The translations under genes were made by a program, and so were the position numbers. From Symsagittifera roscoffensis (Eukaryota > Xenacoelomorpha > Acoela > Convolutidae): 64,000 bases of DNA. The notes beneath the pieces were generated by a model. It worked only from the letters and a program-made list of their open reading frames with translations. It made no database searches and had not been told where the DNA came from. This document shows positions 23,401-34,785 of the stretch, in pieces; positions within the stretch are counted from its first letter, which is position 1; each line of letters starts with the position of its first letter. Location of the stretch: NCBI RefSeq assembly GCF_963678635.1, contig NC_087064.1, positions 54,752,338-54,816,337 on the forward strand, given 5' to 3'.

Positions 23401-23690
23401 ATGATACCAGAAACTCTTATAGATATAAAAGAAACCAAAGAAAAAGTAGTATAGTACCTCAGAAAAAAACAAAAAATATTTAAAAAAAAGCGGAAAAACC
23501 AAAAACAGTAAAAAAAATATATAAAATCAGCAGAAATCATTCCCCAGACGAGATGTGATCCGAGCCTCATGTTTGCTGTTGTTAGATATATTGTTGTTGA
23601 AGGCATTCATACCAAACCGGATCGTTACGACTAAAAGTGTGGTCTTTGTCTGGTGCCTGTACTGTAGGGTTGTTTGAGTGTTTAAGCACG
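23334..23690. repeat. Block present in region A only (indel against region B)
   Basis: Copy B joins 'gtgtaaagctt' directly to 'gttgcgctcaatccggaagga' (48305), while copy A has about 357 bp between these points. The block continues the FLYWCH-like reading frame, so deletion in B is more likely than insertion in A. Confidence 0.5.
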
Positions 23691-24939
23691 TGAACGCTAT
23701 TTTGCGCTCAATCCGGAAGGATCAAGTGATTAGAGTGGAAGAGTGAGCAGGCAAGGAGCAGCATGAAGGGTCTCTAGGACAACACCAATCGACTGTTGGG
23801 TATCGTTGACAAGTTTTGTATCATTTTTGATGCAGAAAGTACCATCTCAACCTGCGCGGGCTCGGCAGTGACTGCATTTTAGTGACCCCCCACCGAGTTG
23901 CAAATTTCCGAGTTAAGCACCTTAATTTGGAAGTTTTCAGACCAACTTTCAACCAAATAGACAGTAAACAGTCCGGTGTTAGAATCAAATAGTGATATTT
24001 TGATCCCTCCACAAACCGCAATTTTTGAGATATGCATGTTTTTTGAATTGGAAAAGTTAGTGAGTTACATTAAAACTGGACCAATATAACCAAAGGAACC
24101 GGTTGCAAATAGTTCGGACGTGGTTGAGTTTCATGGCGTACCAAAATCCAATTTTTCGAGTTAGTGTGAAAAGAATTGTTGTTCGGACAACATACAACAA
24201 CCAATCTACAAGTTTTAGAAACCGTTTGCCAACAACCTTCCTGGCGTCAAAGAAATTGAATTTAACGAAGTTGATTTAGTGGATTCATCAATCCTGAGGG
24301 TCCAAGTAGCATGTTTTTAGCCAATTTAATCAACTGAAAAGTTTATGATCGGGTTTTTTGCATTGAACTAGAAAAGTATAGGCCTTCTGAGCTCGGATCA
24401 AAACTTTTTAGGTCAATAGTACAAAAACTGTACAAAAAAGCTTAGCCCATAAATTTGTAAATTTTTTGAACTTGGGAACAACTGGACCGATCCAATTCAT
24501 GTTGGTACCGTTAGACCACGAATTAAGAAGGCTTAAACGTGAGCCAATCGTTTTGAAGAAATTAAACTCAAAATTTTTTTTAGATTGATCACAGCGAAAA
24601 CACCGGCTTTGAAGGTAGACTCTACACATTTTATAAAGTGTTTAGGAGCTTATATCCCTACAAAACGGTAGCAACGGTTGATTTAGGCATTTTAACGTTG
24701 TTCTAGACAATAAGGAAGAATTAGGGAACCTTGAAATCAGTAAGCAAGTCGGAATTAGGCCGGTTAGTAGACTCCTCCCTTTAAAGGAAATTGTTATATA
24801 AGCAGCTTAGCTTTAATCCAGAGGGATATTTAATAAAAGCGAACCCTTCCCAGATAGATAATTTTGCAATTTAGGCTCTATGACCGTACCCGAAAGGGGT
24901 CTCGGCTTAGATTTTTGACAATTCGGATAGGTCACAATT

Positions 24940-25372
24940 TTGCCGACTTGGAAGATGTCGAATCCGGAAGGATCCCGTTTCTCGCCAATCCGGAAGGGTC
25001 ATATTTCTCCGAAACCGCAGGGGTCCGTTTTTGCCAATCCCGAAGAGTCATATTTTTTTTTGCCAATTTGGAGGGTTCTTCTTTTTGCCAATCTGGAAGT
25101 TTCCTATTTTTGCCAATGCGAAGGGGTCATATTTTTTTGCCAAACCGGAACGGGGCTCATGTTTTTTTTTGCCAATCCAGAGGGGTCCCAATTTAGCCAA
25201 TCCGGAGAGGTCCCGGTTTTTCTAATCCGGAAGGGTCCTTTTTTGCCAACCCGGAAGAGTCTTAGTTTTTTCAACCCGGAGGGGTCTAAGTTTTGCCAAT
25301 CCGGAAGGGTCTCGTTTTTGCCAATCAAGAGTAGTCCCGTTTTTGCCTATCCAGTGGAGTCTAAGGAACTTT
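24940..25372. repeat. Minisatellite in retroelement leader, copy A
   Basis: About 16-18 imperfect head-to-tail units of roughly 27 bp with core gccaatccggaagggtc separated by T-runs. The repeat is open in several frames, giving spurious NPEGS-type peptides. The same array lies in copy B at about 49540-49975 at the same distance before the gag start, so it belongs to the element. Confidence 0.75.
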
Positions 25373-26164
25373 TCGTACGCAAACGAAAGCAAAACAGCAA
25401 GTCCTTTAGTGGATATTATTAGGATATTAGGACAAATAGGCAGACCAAAGACGACAGGAAACCATTGACTGCACTGGTAACTTGCCTTTAAATAAAAACC
25501 AAAAAGATAAAAGATTTAACTAAAAAAAAACAGAACAGGTCTGTACCCGGAGATTCGCGACTCTAGGTCTAACCGAAAACAGAACTCGACAAAAAATTAT
25601 TTCGGATTGGAATCTGAAACTGATTGTTTTGGAAGAGTGGTTGACTTGAGAGCTTTAGTAGGTCTAGCTCGGGCAATCCGAAGCCAGATAGGTAACAGAA
25701 AACTCGGTGGGTGCAATAGACGTCCTTTTGAGAAAGACTGCCTTCAAATTTTGTCTGATTAGTGCAGCACTAAACAGGGAAAACTCTTTCTGTAGAAATC
25801 GGTTTGACTATTAAATTGCAACAGACCGATCGCAATACACATACATTTTTTTGATTTTTCGTTCTTCAAGTTGAATAAATTTTTTAAAATCATCAACGAC
25901 TGAAATCAATTCAGTATTGAGTGCACTATCTTTTAAAGAAAATTGACATCATCAGACTGTGCTAGCATTTTGTCCGATAACCAAAATTTATTGATGTGCA
26001 TAAAATAAAAATACGCTGTACTGTGATATCTTAATAAGATACGTGGTCACTTCTTAGGTAAAACTTTCGGACATTATCGTTTTGTGTCAGTGTTATCTGT
26101 TGTTGGACAACAAATACGGTAGCAAGCGAAACAAGTGATTGAACAGTAAACGCAATAGACTAAG
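25373..26164 (+). other. Leader between minisatellite and gag start, copy A
   Basis: Alignable with 49976-50735 in copy B over most of its length. No ORF is seen. It could contain the LTR and primer site, but I found no matching direct repeat downstream of pol to prove an LTR. Confidence 0.4.
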
Positions 26165-26745
26165 ATGAGTCTAGACAAGTTGAGGATACCTAAGCTAAGT
26201 GATAGCTCTAGGAAAAATTATACCGAAGAAACAAAGGAAATCAATGAATGTTCTTTTTGTGGAAAGAACCAAAAAGACATGGATCAAGAAGGAGGAGAAG
26301 GTTTCAGGCGTAACGGTGTAACAAAAAAGCAGAAGGTCTACGAAGACAAAAGGACAAGGTTGGAAGTAGAGGTCTATCGGAGCCCTGCTCAGGTTGAAAA
26401 TCAGGTGGGACTTGGAACCGAAGGAAATTGGTTCAGGATATTACCGAGTGAATCTACTCCCGTTGAACAGGGCCACGATTTTGCTACTTCGGCCGGGACC
26501 CTTGATTGAGAAGAAATATCGGAACTGTCCAACATTTCGATTGAAAAACTGGCAGTAGGAGGCTCACCTAAGAACAATACCATGATTCAACGGGTGACAG
26601 AAAAAGCGGCAACGTCTTCCTCATTTTCGCAACGGGTGAAGAACACTTTGGGAAATTTCTTTCCGTTTACCATGGGAACGGCAACTAACGATGAAGTAGA
26701 CAAACAAGAAGAGGATGAAGATAAAGGAAAAAATGAAAAAGACTG
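26165..26745 (+). pseudogene. gag N-terminal ORF, copy A, with internal stop
   Basis: It starts MSLDKLRIPKLSDSSRKNYT, as in the intact copy B ORF at 50736-51317. TGA at 26507-26509 replaces the CGA of copy B (LDREDLSE), leaving 114 codons, but the frame continues with IEKLAVGGSPKNNT and NTLGNFFPFTMG to about 26745. Low-complexity and charged, with no recognised domain. Assigned to gag by position. Confidence 0.5.
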
Positions 26746-27281
26746 AGTCTCAAGTGAGCCTGAGCAGTTCGACTCATAAAAACGAGGCACCCGTAAACAA
26801 GGAGAATGGCTATTCAGACCAATTTGGTTTGTTCAGAACCACAAACACAACTGTGAGTGGAATACAACAATCAAGAGATTTCTTGATATTGGCAAATTCG
26901 AACATGCAATCAGGAAAGACTAGGGTCACCGGGTCAGGTACCACACTAGGGGAACTAGAGGTGGAGTATAAAGAAACTTCGAAACAGAGAAGAACAGCGC
27001 GAGTTTCGACCATTACTAAACTGCCTGGAACGAACAAGGTGACGCCGACACTAGAGACTTCATTGATGGACAACGGAGCATCAATGGAAGAGGCCTTGAC
27101 AAGAATTGTGGATAGCTTGGGTGAGCATAATGAACAGATTTCAATCAGAATGAGTGATTTAGAAAGAGCAGTTAATGTTGAGAGAGAAAGTCTACGGGAG
27201 GAAATAAATCGAAATAGACAGAGGGCTAGTAAAAACGAAAAAAGCTTAAAGGAGAGGACAGATAAATATTGGGGAGGCTGA
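26715..27281 (+). pseudogene. gag coiled-coil ORF, copy A
   Basis: 188 codons that overlap the previous ORF by about 30 bp in the +1 frame. The second half (MEEALTRIVDSLGEHNEQIS, MSDLERAVNVERESLREEIN) has heptad spacing of a coiled coil, which fits a gag self-assembly segment. The same overlap and frame relation occurs in copy B (51286-51759). Confidence 0.5.
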
Positions 27282-27471
27282 GGAAAGAGAGAAACGATTT
27301 AGAGGTGACCTCGTACAACTTCGGAGTCAACAAGAGCAAGCTCTTGCCACTCTCGTAACAAGGATATACGCGATGATAGAAAGACGCACTCAGGCTATAA
27401 TGGACAGGTTAGACGGTCTCCTGGGAAAACAGAGTGGGCCGAAAAACAGGGGAGGCTAGCAAGAGCCGAGA

Positions 27472-27771
27472 GTGAACTTCAATGAGCATTCAAACAGAGG
27501 ATGGAAGTATGGGTCCACAAGAGGAAGGGTTAATTCATACAGCAACGCCACTGGGAATCACCGGCCTAGGAGTCCCGCGAACATCAGAGGAGGCTCTACT
27601 GGCAGTAGACCAACCTCAAACGAGCGACTTACGCGAGTTGCTCATGCGAGTGGAAGAAGTGACTCCTCAAATTGGAATCACTCGAATCAGGGAAGAGCTC
27701 AGCCCAGCGACTCCGACAGAGAGAATGTAAAAGAGCCTCAAAAAACAGATATGAGCGATCAGACAGGTTAA
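27472..27771 (+). pseudogene. gag RG/SN-rich linker, copy A first unit
   Basis: MNFNEHSNRGWKYGSTRGRV, NIRGGSTGSRPTSNERLTR and HASGRSDSSNWNHSN form a basic, low-complexity RG-rich stretch that could bind RNA. Homologous copies are at 31236-31535 and, with a small deletion, about 52040-52300. Confidence 0.45.
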
Positions 27772-27859
27772 TCTTGCAATGCAACAGCAATGGCCACAGC
27801 CTTCAAACCACTGAACAGGTAACTGGAGCTGTTCCTCACAAAATTGTCCAGGACCAATG

Positions 27860-28246
27860 AGCGCAGCGAGAAGTCTAAAAGAGTGTTCAAAATCCAAGAT
27901 GTTATAAGGATGAATCCGACGGTTGTAAAGCTACGTGGATAAAAATCATGAAGCTGCATTTTGAGGAAGAAGACTTCACAAAAAGACCAGAAAGCAGTGT
28001 GCTCACCAGCAACGTGGTGGGGCAGCCCTGAATTGCGTGATGGTGAAAAAACAATACCAGCGGGTTACTGCCGAGAAAGTTTTCTTGATACTGTTGAACC
28101 ACTTTGGCTCGGGAGTGCTCGGACACCAAGCGGTGATGCGCTTCGAGAAACAAAGGCAACGTGAAGATCAAATCATGGACAAGTTCTTAGATGACTTAGA
28201 AATGCTGGGAAGATTTAGTCAACCGTCGAGTCAGACAGCAGGATGA
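27860..28246 (+). pseudogene. Capsid-like gag segment, copy A
   Basis: With one or two frame changes it reads KSKRVFKIQDVIRMNPTVVK and VTAEKVFLILLNHFGSGVLG, HQAVMRFEKQRQREDQIMDK, FLDDLEML. The 'FE..RQ..DQ....FL..L' pattern is that of the retrotransposon gag capsid domain. It is followed in the next frame by the zinc-knuckle ORF. Confidence 0.5.
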
Positions 28247-28698
28247 ACTTGGCAGTGGCTTCAAATTTCCTTGATGGTGTGAAGAACAATGAGCTCATGA
28301 CAATGTTAGCGACGAACCATACACCTCTTTCAGCCAATGAACCTACACCAGAAAAACTGCGACTGAAATCCAAGGAAAACTTATTGCTGAAAGCTCCGAT
28401 GAGATCAGGTTATTATAAAAAAAAATACAGAAATTTTAACAATGGACCTGCAAACCAGGTTAACAAGTGGTTCAATTCCACGGATGACATGGACAAAACA
28501 CGCTCTTGTGCATACTGCAGTTCCACAGACCATCATGTATCAGCATGCCCAACCTATAAACAGGGCATGGTTTCTTTTGCCACCTCGAGGGTCATTTTAA
28601 ATCAGATTGACAACAATTCTGGGATGCTGTGGCGGACATCAAGCACCCTAGCCATGAGACGGCTTTGCCAGGCGTTAAGGCCACCAAGGCACACCTAA
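28243..28698 (+). pseudogene. gag nucleocapsid ORF with CCHC zinc knuckle, copy A
   Basis: 151 codons beginning MNLAVASNFLDGVKNNELMT. A C-x2-C-x4-H-x4-C knuckle (CAYCSSTDHHVSAC) is encoded at 28507-28548 and would bind element RNA. The equivalent in copy B is 52784-53239. The start codon is probably internal to the original gag. Confidence 0.65.
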
Positions 28699-29326
28699 TG
28701 AGCGAGACGGAAGCACGGAGGAAAGAGAAACCGCAGGAGCTGGCTTAAAAAAAATGCAGTTCGTGCTAGAAAAAGGAATGGAACGGAGCCTGAGACCGCT
28801 AACGACTTTAAGATTGATTATAAAGCAGCGGCAAGAGATACCCTGAATAGAGTTCAACAGGAGTTGGCTACAAAGGAAAAGGAGCAAAAACTCAAGCTCG
28901 AACTGGAGAACGAGGGAACTCAAGATCAACTCAACGCCTTTGAAGCATCCGTAGTGGAAGAAACGAAGGTTGCGAGCAGTTTGAGCACGAAATTGAATTT
29001 GATATCCGGTCAGACATTCGGGAAGCAAGATACAGTCGATAATCTTGGTGGCGGGGCATCAGGTAATCATGATTTTGAGTGAACCTTCAGAGTTCACCAT
29101 GATGCAAACGGACAATTATGCAGATTGTCTGAGTCAAGCAGAGCCACGCACTGAATCAAGAGCTGTGCGAGCCTTGTTGAGAACGGGTGGCACTCGAACG
29201 ATGAGAATTCACGGCCGGTACGTGGAAGTCTACGGACCATATCAAGTAGTGCTCAACATGGATGGGATTAGTTTTTACACCAAGGGTTACGTCACGACGG
29301 ACACTGACCAAATAAAACAGATATAA
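28699..29326 (+). pseudogene. gag-protease connecting region, copy A
   Basis: A charged helical stretch (ATKEKEQKLKLELENEGTQD) is followed, after a frameshift, by RALLRTGGTRTMRIHGRYVE and FYTKGYVTTDTDQIKQI, ending at TAA (29324-29326). Copy B is longer here (53406-53873, one open frame) and ends at the same TAA, directly before the protease frame. Confidence 0.45.
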
Positions 29327-29490
29327 TTGGGTCGAGAAGAGCTGAAGTTCCCTAGAATTGTTCAATACGCCACGATGGAACACGTTGCCGTACACATTGG
29401 ATACGAAGCAGATGTGACTGCGCATCTACTAGACACCGATAGAAAGAAGATAGGTTTAACTACACTACTAGACACAGGAGCTAGGGCAGT
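29327..29490 (+). pseudogene. Aspartic protease, truncated, copy A
   Basis: It encodes AVHIGYEADVTAHLLDTDRK and TTLLDTGA, the retropepsin active-site motif. Right after DTGA the sequence jumps to 'gggcagtgttaaatcag', which in region B lies about 0.85 kb further on, so most of the protease and spacer are deleted. Confidence 0.65.
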
Positions 29491-29584
29491 GTTAAATCAG
29501 AACGCATATTTTTTTTCAAAATTTAAAACGTATTTTGGTTGTTGTAATTACGTCGAGCACAGGGAAAAAGCGACGCGCATGACA

Positions 29585-30079
29585 CTGCCTAAATCGAAGA
29601 CGTGCCGATCGGAAACAGAAATTCTGCTCGAGTACAACATGATAGAACCCTCGAAGTCACCTTGAAGGAGGACAGCTGAGATTCTGTTGCGACTTTCGCT
29701 ACCTAAATGCGGTGACCATAAACGATGCTTACCCTAAACCACACTTGGAGATGCTAAATTGATCAACAATTTGGATCTGGGTTCTACCTACTGGCAGGTT
29801 ACCTTGCGGAAACAGGATAGAGAGAAGATCGGATTTGCGTGTGGGTTAGAATTGTACCAGTGGAAGAGGATGCTTTTCGGCTTGTGCAATGCGTTGGCGA
29901 TATTTCAGAGACTCATGGCTCAGGCCTTGGCTAGCCTGACAAAAAAGTATAGGAAACCCGTGAAGTGCTTTGTGGATAATCTATCGAGCCAGCTCTGCAT
30001 GAGGAGAGGTGGCTCGAAATGCGAGATCCTTAGGCACTCGATAAAGTACCTGGGTAAGAGGTGGATAATCATGGCGTGA
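29585..30079 (+). pseudogene. Reverse transcriptase, copy A first unit
   Basis: MIEPSKSP, FRYLNAVTINDAY, NLDLGSTYWQVTLRKQDREK, LFGLCNALAIFQRLM and KCFVDN match Gypsy RT motifs. Three lesions: loss of the WACGVVLAKKK segment (about 29665), the frameshift before LGDAK shared by all copies, and deletion after FVDN that removes DVVIATPTLADHIE. It is not functional. Confidence 0.7.
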
Positions 30080-30169
30080 GGCCCGACCCGGATGCAGTGG
30101 AGGCCGTGTTAACGTGGAAAGCCCTGTTAACAAACATACAGCTGATTAGCTTCCTCGGGTTCGCAAATT

Positions 30170-30720
30170 AATATTGAGAATTCATAATTGGGTACGCAGA
30201 CATAGTCTACGCGATGCAGCAGCTGATGCGCAACAAAGGGAAGGATTTCGAATGTAATGAAAGAGCTCAGAACGCCGTCGAGAATAAAAAGCGGGAGCTG
30301 TGCGAAGCGCCAGTGCTAGGCAAGCCAACAGAGAAAGCATGTACGTTCTCGATATTGATGCTTCAGAGGTAGCCATTGCCGGTATAGTGCATCAGGAGCA
30401 AGAATGTAATGGGAGAACAATTCTCCGTCCCATTGCATACGGCAGTAGGGCGTTGAGCAACACTGAGATAAAGTACATTGCTAAAAAAGCAGAAATGTTT
30501 GCGATAGTCACGTTCGTGGAGAAGTATCTTGCCTCTTTAGGGAGCTCTCCCTTAAACTTGTGAGTGGACAACCGCGCCTTGTCCTGGTTGAAAACCTATT
30601 CAATAGACCAGAGTTAAATTGGTCGTTTGATAGTTAGATTGAATTGCTACCACATGATACTCGAACACAAGATGCGTGAAAAGCACCAGAATGAGGCAGT
30701 CTCAGCAAGATAATTGAATT
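30170..30720 (+). pseudogene. RNase H, copy A first unit
   Basis: YVLDIDASEVAIAGIVHQEQ (first catalytic Asp), LRPIAYGSRALSNTEIKY, KAEMFAIVTFVEKY and, after an in-frame TGA, VDNRALSWLKTYSIDQS. Downstream text (EHKMREKHQNEA) fits the RNase H-integrase connection. The TGA before VDNRAL is shared with the second unit. Confidence 0.65.
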
Positions 30721-30875
30721 TCACGAAAGATTGGAACAGAAGCAGACCAATTAGGCGGAAATCAGAGAAGGGTTCTCGTTCTTAGACAATAAGACTCATG
30801 AAGCGCTTACCTTGATGAGACGGCTAGATAAGTCAGGTCATCTGATAACGGGACACCTAGAACTCAATGTAAGAG

Positions 30876-31620
30876 GACCTGACCAGAATTGTGGATAGCT
30901 TGGGTGAGCAGAATGAATTGATTTCAATCAGAATGATTGAACTAGAAAGAGCAGTTAAGGTTGAAAGAGAAGTCTACGGGAGGAAATAAATAGAGATAGA
31001 CAGGGGGCTAGTAAAAGCGAAAAACGCTTAAAGGGGAGTACAGATAAGCATGCGGAAGTCTGAGGAAAGAGAGAAACGATTTAGAGATGACTTCGAACAA
31101 CTTCGGAGTCAACAAGAGCAAACTCTCGCCACTCTCGATACAAGGTTATACGCGATGATGGAAAGACGCACTCAGGCTATAATGGACAGAACAGACGGTC
31201 TCCTGGGAAACATGAGTGGCTAGCAAGAGCCGAGAGTGATTTTCAATGTGCATTCAAACAGAGGAAGGAAGTATGGGTCCACAAGAGGAAGGGGTAATTC
31301 ATCCAGCAACGCCACTGGGAATCACCGGCCTAGGATGCCCGCGAACATCAGAGGAGGCTCTACTGGCAGTCGGTCAACCTCAAACGAGCGACCTACGCGA
31401 GTTGCTCATGCGAGTGGAAGAAGTGACTCCTCAAATTGGAATCACTCGAATCATGGAAGAGCTCAGCCCAGCGACTCCGACAGAAAGAATGTAAAAGAGC
31501 CTCAAAAAACAGATATGGACAATCAGACATGTTAATCTCGGAATGCAACAGCGATGGCCTCAGCTGTCGAACCACTGAACAGGTCCCTGGAGACGTTCCT
31601 CACAAAATTGTCCAGGACCA
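30876..31620 (+). pseudogene. Second gag segment of copy A (tandem duplicate)
   Basis: From 30876 the sequence returns to the gag coiled-coil text of 27089 ('ttgtggatagcttgggtgagca') and proceeds through the RG-rich linker (31236-31535). At about 31620 it jumps to the post-protease spacer ('aggacagaacctttggatgag'), so capsid, knuckle and protease are missing from this unit. Confidence 0.6.
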
Positions 31621-32508
31621 ACCCAATTGGGAGGACAGAACCTTTGGATGAGTTTTTCCTGGCGGAGAACCTGGATGATTTGGATCACTTCATATTGAGT
31701 TTGTCAGGAAATTCGACGCGACGATTGACCTTAATAATGGACTGATAAGGATTAGGAACCCGGACAGGAATTATGTTAAACGACCAGAAAATATGATAAT
31801 AACTGATGAGAATAAGATACCAATTTTTTTTTTGGCAGAAAGGTAAAATTTTAGCCCAGCCAGGCAGTAGTAGCGATCTTTAGAATAATAAAACTATTCA
31901 AATGAGTGACAGTAAGCAGGTTTGCATAGTCCCGAGCCCCACTAGTCAAAGTTCAGTAGTTTTAGGCCGGAGCTTTTCCGTTACACGGAATGGGCTTTGT
32001 GTGTGTGTATTGTTGAGTAAACTGGACACAACGGTTTCAATCCAGCGTGTGAGGAAACTTGGATACTCTTTGCCAATGAGGAGGACTATGAAGAAACGCC
32101 TAACTTGAAGAAGCATCCAGTAAAGGACTGTTCAACTGTTCAGCATCCAGAAAAATGATCTGCTTTTAAAAAGACTTAATGAATTGAAATCTTTAACAAA
32201 AGTGTTTTCATTGAGATTTGCATCAGATGACGGCTCATCGAGCTGCTCAAACTTTCCAGAACGTCCCTAGTCATATAAATAAAGTCCGACGAACAAATTT
32301 TGAAGGAAATTGAGTTTTTCAGAGGTAAGATAGGTGAAGTAGAGTTTGAGTTTCTAGGGCAGTGTTAAATCAGAACGCATATTTTTTTCAAAATTTAAAA
32401 CGTAATTTGGTTGTTGTAATTACGTCGAGCATAGGGAAAAAGCGAGGTGCATGACACTGCCTAAATCGAAGACGTGCCGATCGGAAATAGAAATTCTGCT
32501 CGAGTACA
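31621..32508 (+). pseudogene. Protease-RT spacer, copy A second unit
   Basis: Homologous to about 54175-55005 in region B. It retains NGLIRIRNPDRNYV-type and SDSKQVCIVPSPTSQSSVVL coding, a longer 'LGRSFSVTRNGLCVCVLLSK' stretch missing from region B, and 'caacagatgacgg'-like blocks. It is broken by stops. Confidence 0.5.
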
Positions 32509-32951
32509 ACATGATAGAACCCTCGAAGTCACCTTGAAGGAGGACAGCTGAGATTCTGTTGCGACTTTCGCTACCTAAATGCGGTGACCATAAACGATGC
32601 TTACCCTAAACCACACTTGGAGATGCTAAATTGATCAACAATTTGGATCTGGGTTCTACCTACTGGCAGGTTACCTTGCGGAAACAGGATAGAGAGAAGA
32701 TCGGATTTGCGTGTGGGTTAGAATTGTACCAGTGGAAGAGGATGCTCTTCGGCTTGTGCAATGCATTGGCGACATTTCAGAGACTCATGGCTCAGGCCTT
32801 GGCTAGCCTGACAAAAAAGTATAGGAAACTCGTGACGTGCTTTGTGGATGATGTATCGAGCCAGCTCTGCATGAGGAGAGCTGGCTCGAAATGCGAGATC
32901 CTTAGGCACTCGATAAAGTACCTGGGTAAGAGGTGGATAATCATGGCGTGA
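32509..32951 (+). pseudogene. Reverse transcriptase, copy A second unit
   Basis: Nearly identical to 29638-30079, including the same loss of WACGVVLAKKK and the same deletion after the FVDD box, here TCFVDDVSSQLC. The shared lesions show it is a duplicate of, or shares a parent with, the first unit. Confidence 0.7.
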
Positions 32952-33062
32952 GGCCCGACCCGGATGCAGTGGAGGCCGTGTTACCGTGGAAAGCCACATA
33001 ATCAAACACACAGTGGATTAGCTTCCTCGGGTTCGCAAATTTTAAATGAGAATTCATAATTG

Positions 33063-33530
33063 GGTACCCGATTTAGCAGCTGATGCGCAACAAAGGGAAA
33101 GATTTCGAATGTAATGAAAGAGCTCAGAAAGCCGTCGAGAATATGAAGCGCCAGTGCTAGGCATGCCTACAGAGAAAGGCATGTACGTTATCGATTCTGA
33201 TGCTTCAGGGGTAGCCATTGCCGGAATAGTGCTTCAGGAGCAAGAATGGAATGGGAGAACAGTTCTCCGTCCCATTGCATACGGCAGTAGGGCGTTGAGC
33301 AACACTGAGATGAAGTACGTTGCGCAAAAACCAGAATTTTTTGCGGTAGTCACGTTCGTTGAGAAGTACCACGCCTCTTTAGGGAGCGCTCCCCTTAAGT
33401 TGTGAGTGGACAACCGCGCTTTGTCCTGGTTGAAAACCTATTCAATAGACCAGAGTTAAATTGGTCGTTCGTTAGTTAGATTGAATTGCTACCACATGAT
33501 ACTCGAACACAAGATGCGTGACAAGCACCA
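33063..33530 (+). pseudogene. RNase H, copy A second unit
   Basis: YVIDSDASGVAIAGIVLQEQ, LRPIAYGSRALSNTEMKY, KPEFFAVVTFVEKYHASLG, then TGA and VDNRALSWLKTYSIDQS. Three of the acidic RNase H positions are visible across the stop. The cysteine-less tail continues as the integrase connection. Confidence 0.65.
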
Positions 33531-34785
33531 GAATGAGGCAGTCTCAGCAACAAAATTGAATTTCACGAAAGATTGGAACAGAAGCAGACCAATTAGGCGG
33601 AAATCAAGGAAGGGTTCTCGTTTTGAGACAATAATACTTATGAAGCGCTTACCTTGATGAGATGGCTGGATAAGTCAGGTCATCCGATACCGGGCCACCC
33701 TGAATTAGTGTTGGAAAAAGCGGTAGAAACTAAGATTTTATCCAAGAAGGACCCGGTGCCCTTGGATCTGTTGCTACGTTCACACCTGGTCCGACAGGAA
33801 TTGCCACGCATGAATATAATCAGCCTCTCAATGCTGGACAAAACAGTGCAGCTCACACCAGATGTGATGCGGATGCTAGTTGGACTATAAGACAAAGAAG
33901 TGACTAGAGATGTGACTAGATCCTGAATAGGCAGCAGCCAAGGCATCGTTGACAGTTAGTGAGAAATTACGGATTAAACCATCAAGACGTCAGCACAAAG
34001 AAAATGAAAGGGATTGTAGGACAGTAGTTCAGCAACTAGTTTCCTCAATTCCTCAAAGCGTTCAATGAGAACATTGTAGAAGACGAAGAAGCAGGAGATC
34101 GGGACTCAGAAGACAATCATTCTCCAGGCGCCTTATAGAAACCGATAAAAGCCGATTCGAAAAACTCAGAGCAATAAAATTTGGGCGGGGAGTCGGAAAC
34201 TAAAGGAAGCGGATATGCAGATGGACAAGACCAGGTGGTTAGAGTTCTGTCCGGGGAGTTTGGATGGATGAGTAGACCATTCAAAACAAATCTGCAGTGA
34301 AGACTTGCTCCACAGTAGACTCATTTGTCGAAGATACCTCGAGGAAATCGGAGATTGACACGTACTCAGACAGGAACTCGAGCACGGGATCCGAAATATC
34401 AGTGTTGGCGATTCTCACACTGCTGGCGGAGACTCGAGCAAGAGACTTGGACAGGGAGTTGTATCAAGACCCTGATAGTGATCGCATGAAAGTTTTCTAT
34501 AACGCGGCAGATGACTTGAAGAGGATAACCGTGTGAAAATGTTCGATAAGCCGTTTATCGCAGAGAAATGTGGTTAGGATTGACTTAGAAACCATTCAAA
34601 CAGGAGGAAAACCATTCGCAAAGATTTTCTGTCTTATGAAGGAAGATGAAGCACATCAACCCGATGAGCTGAACGTCACTCTATGGTCAGGAAGACATAC
34701 TTAAAGGCAAGAAACAGACTCTCGGACTTACCAGGAGTGCAGTTAAATGACCGTATGACAAGTAGCATGAAAAGGTGGATCGATA
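33531..34785 (+). pseudogene. RNase H-integrase connection, copy A
   Basis: Broken coding with recognisable pieces such as PVPLDLLLRSHLVRQELPRM (33760s) and an acidic Ser-rich run (34297-34536, RDLDRELYQDPDSDRMKVFY). No domain recognised. The frame is lost at many points. Confidence 0.45.

Larger units (their letters stand above)
22801..24939 (+). repeat. Region A left arm, duplicated in region B
   Basis: This stretch is alignable throughout with about 47766-49539. It contains short GCGAC-type repeats (22860-22970), a FLYWCH-like remnant (23222-23400), an A-only block (about 23334-23690) and further AT-rich text without a convincing ORF. It may be part of the retroelement's long 5' region or older elements captured by a segmental duplication. 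Confidence 0.5.

Noticed and set aside
23133-23606. Minus-strand 157-codon hydrophobic frame
   Set aside because: It lies opposite the FLYWCH-like frame and A-rich text; copy B does not conserve it.
24864-25422. Proteins with NPEGS-type repeats
   Set aside because: They are translations of the minisatellite in several frames at once.
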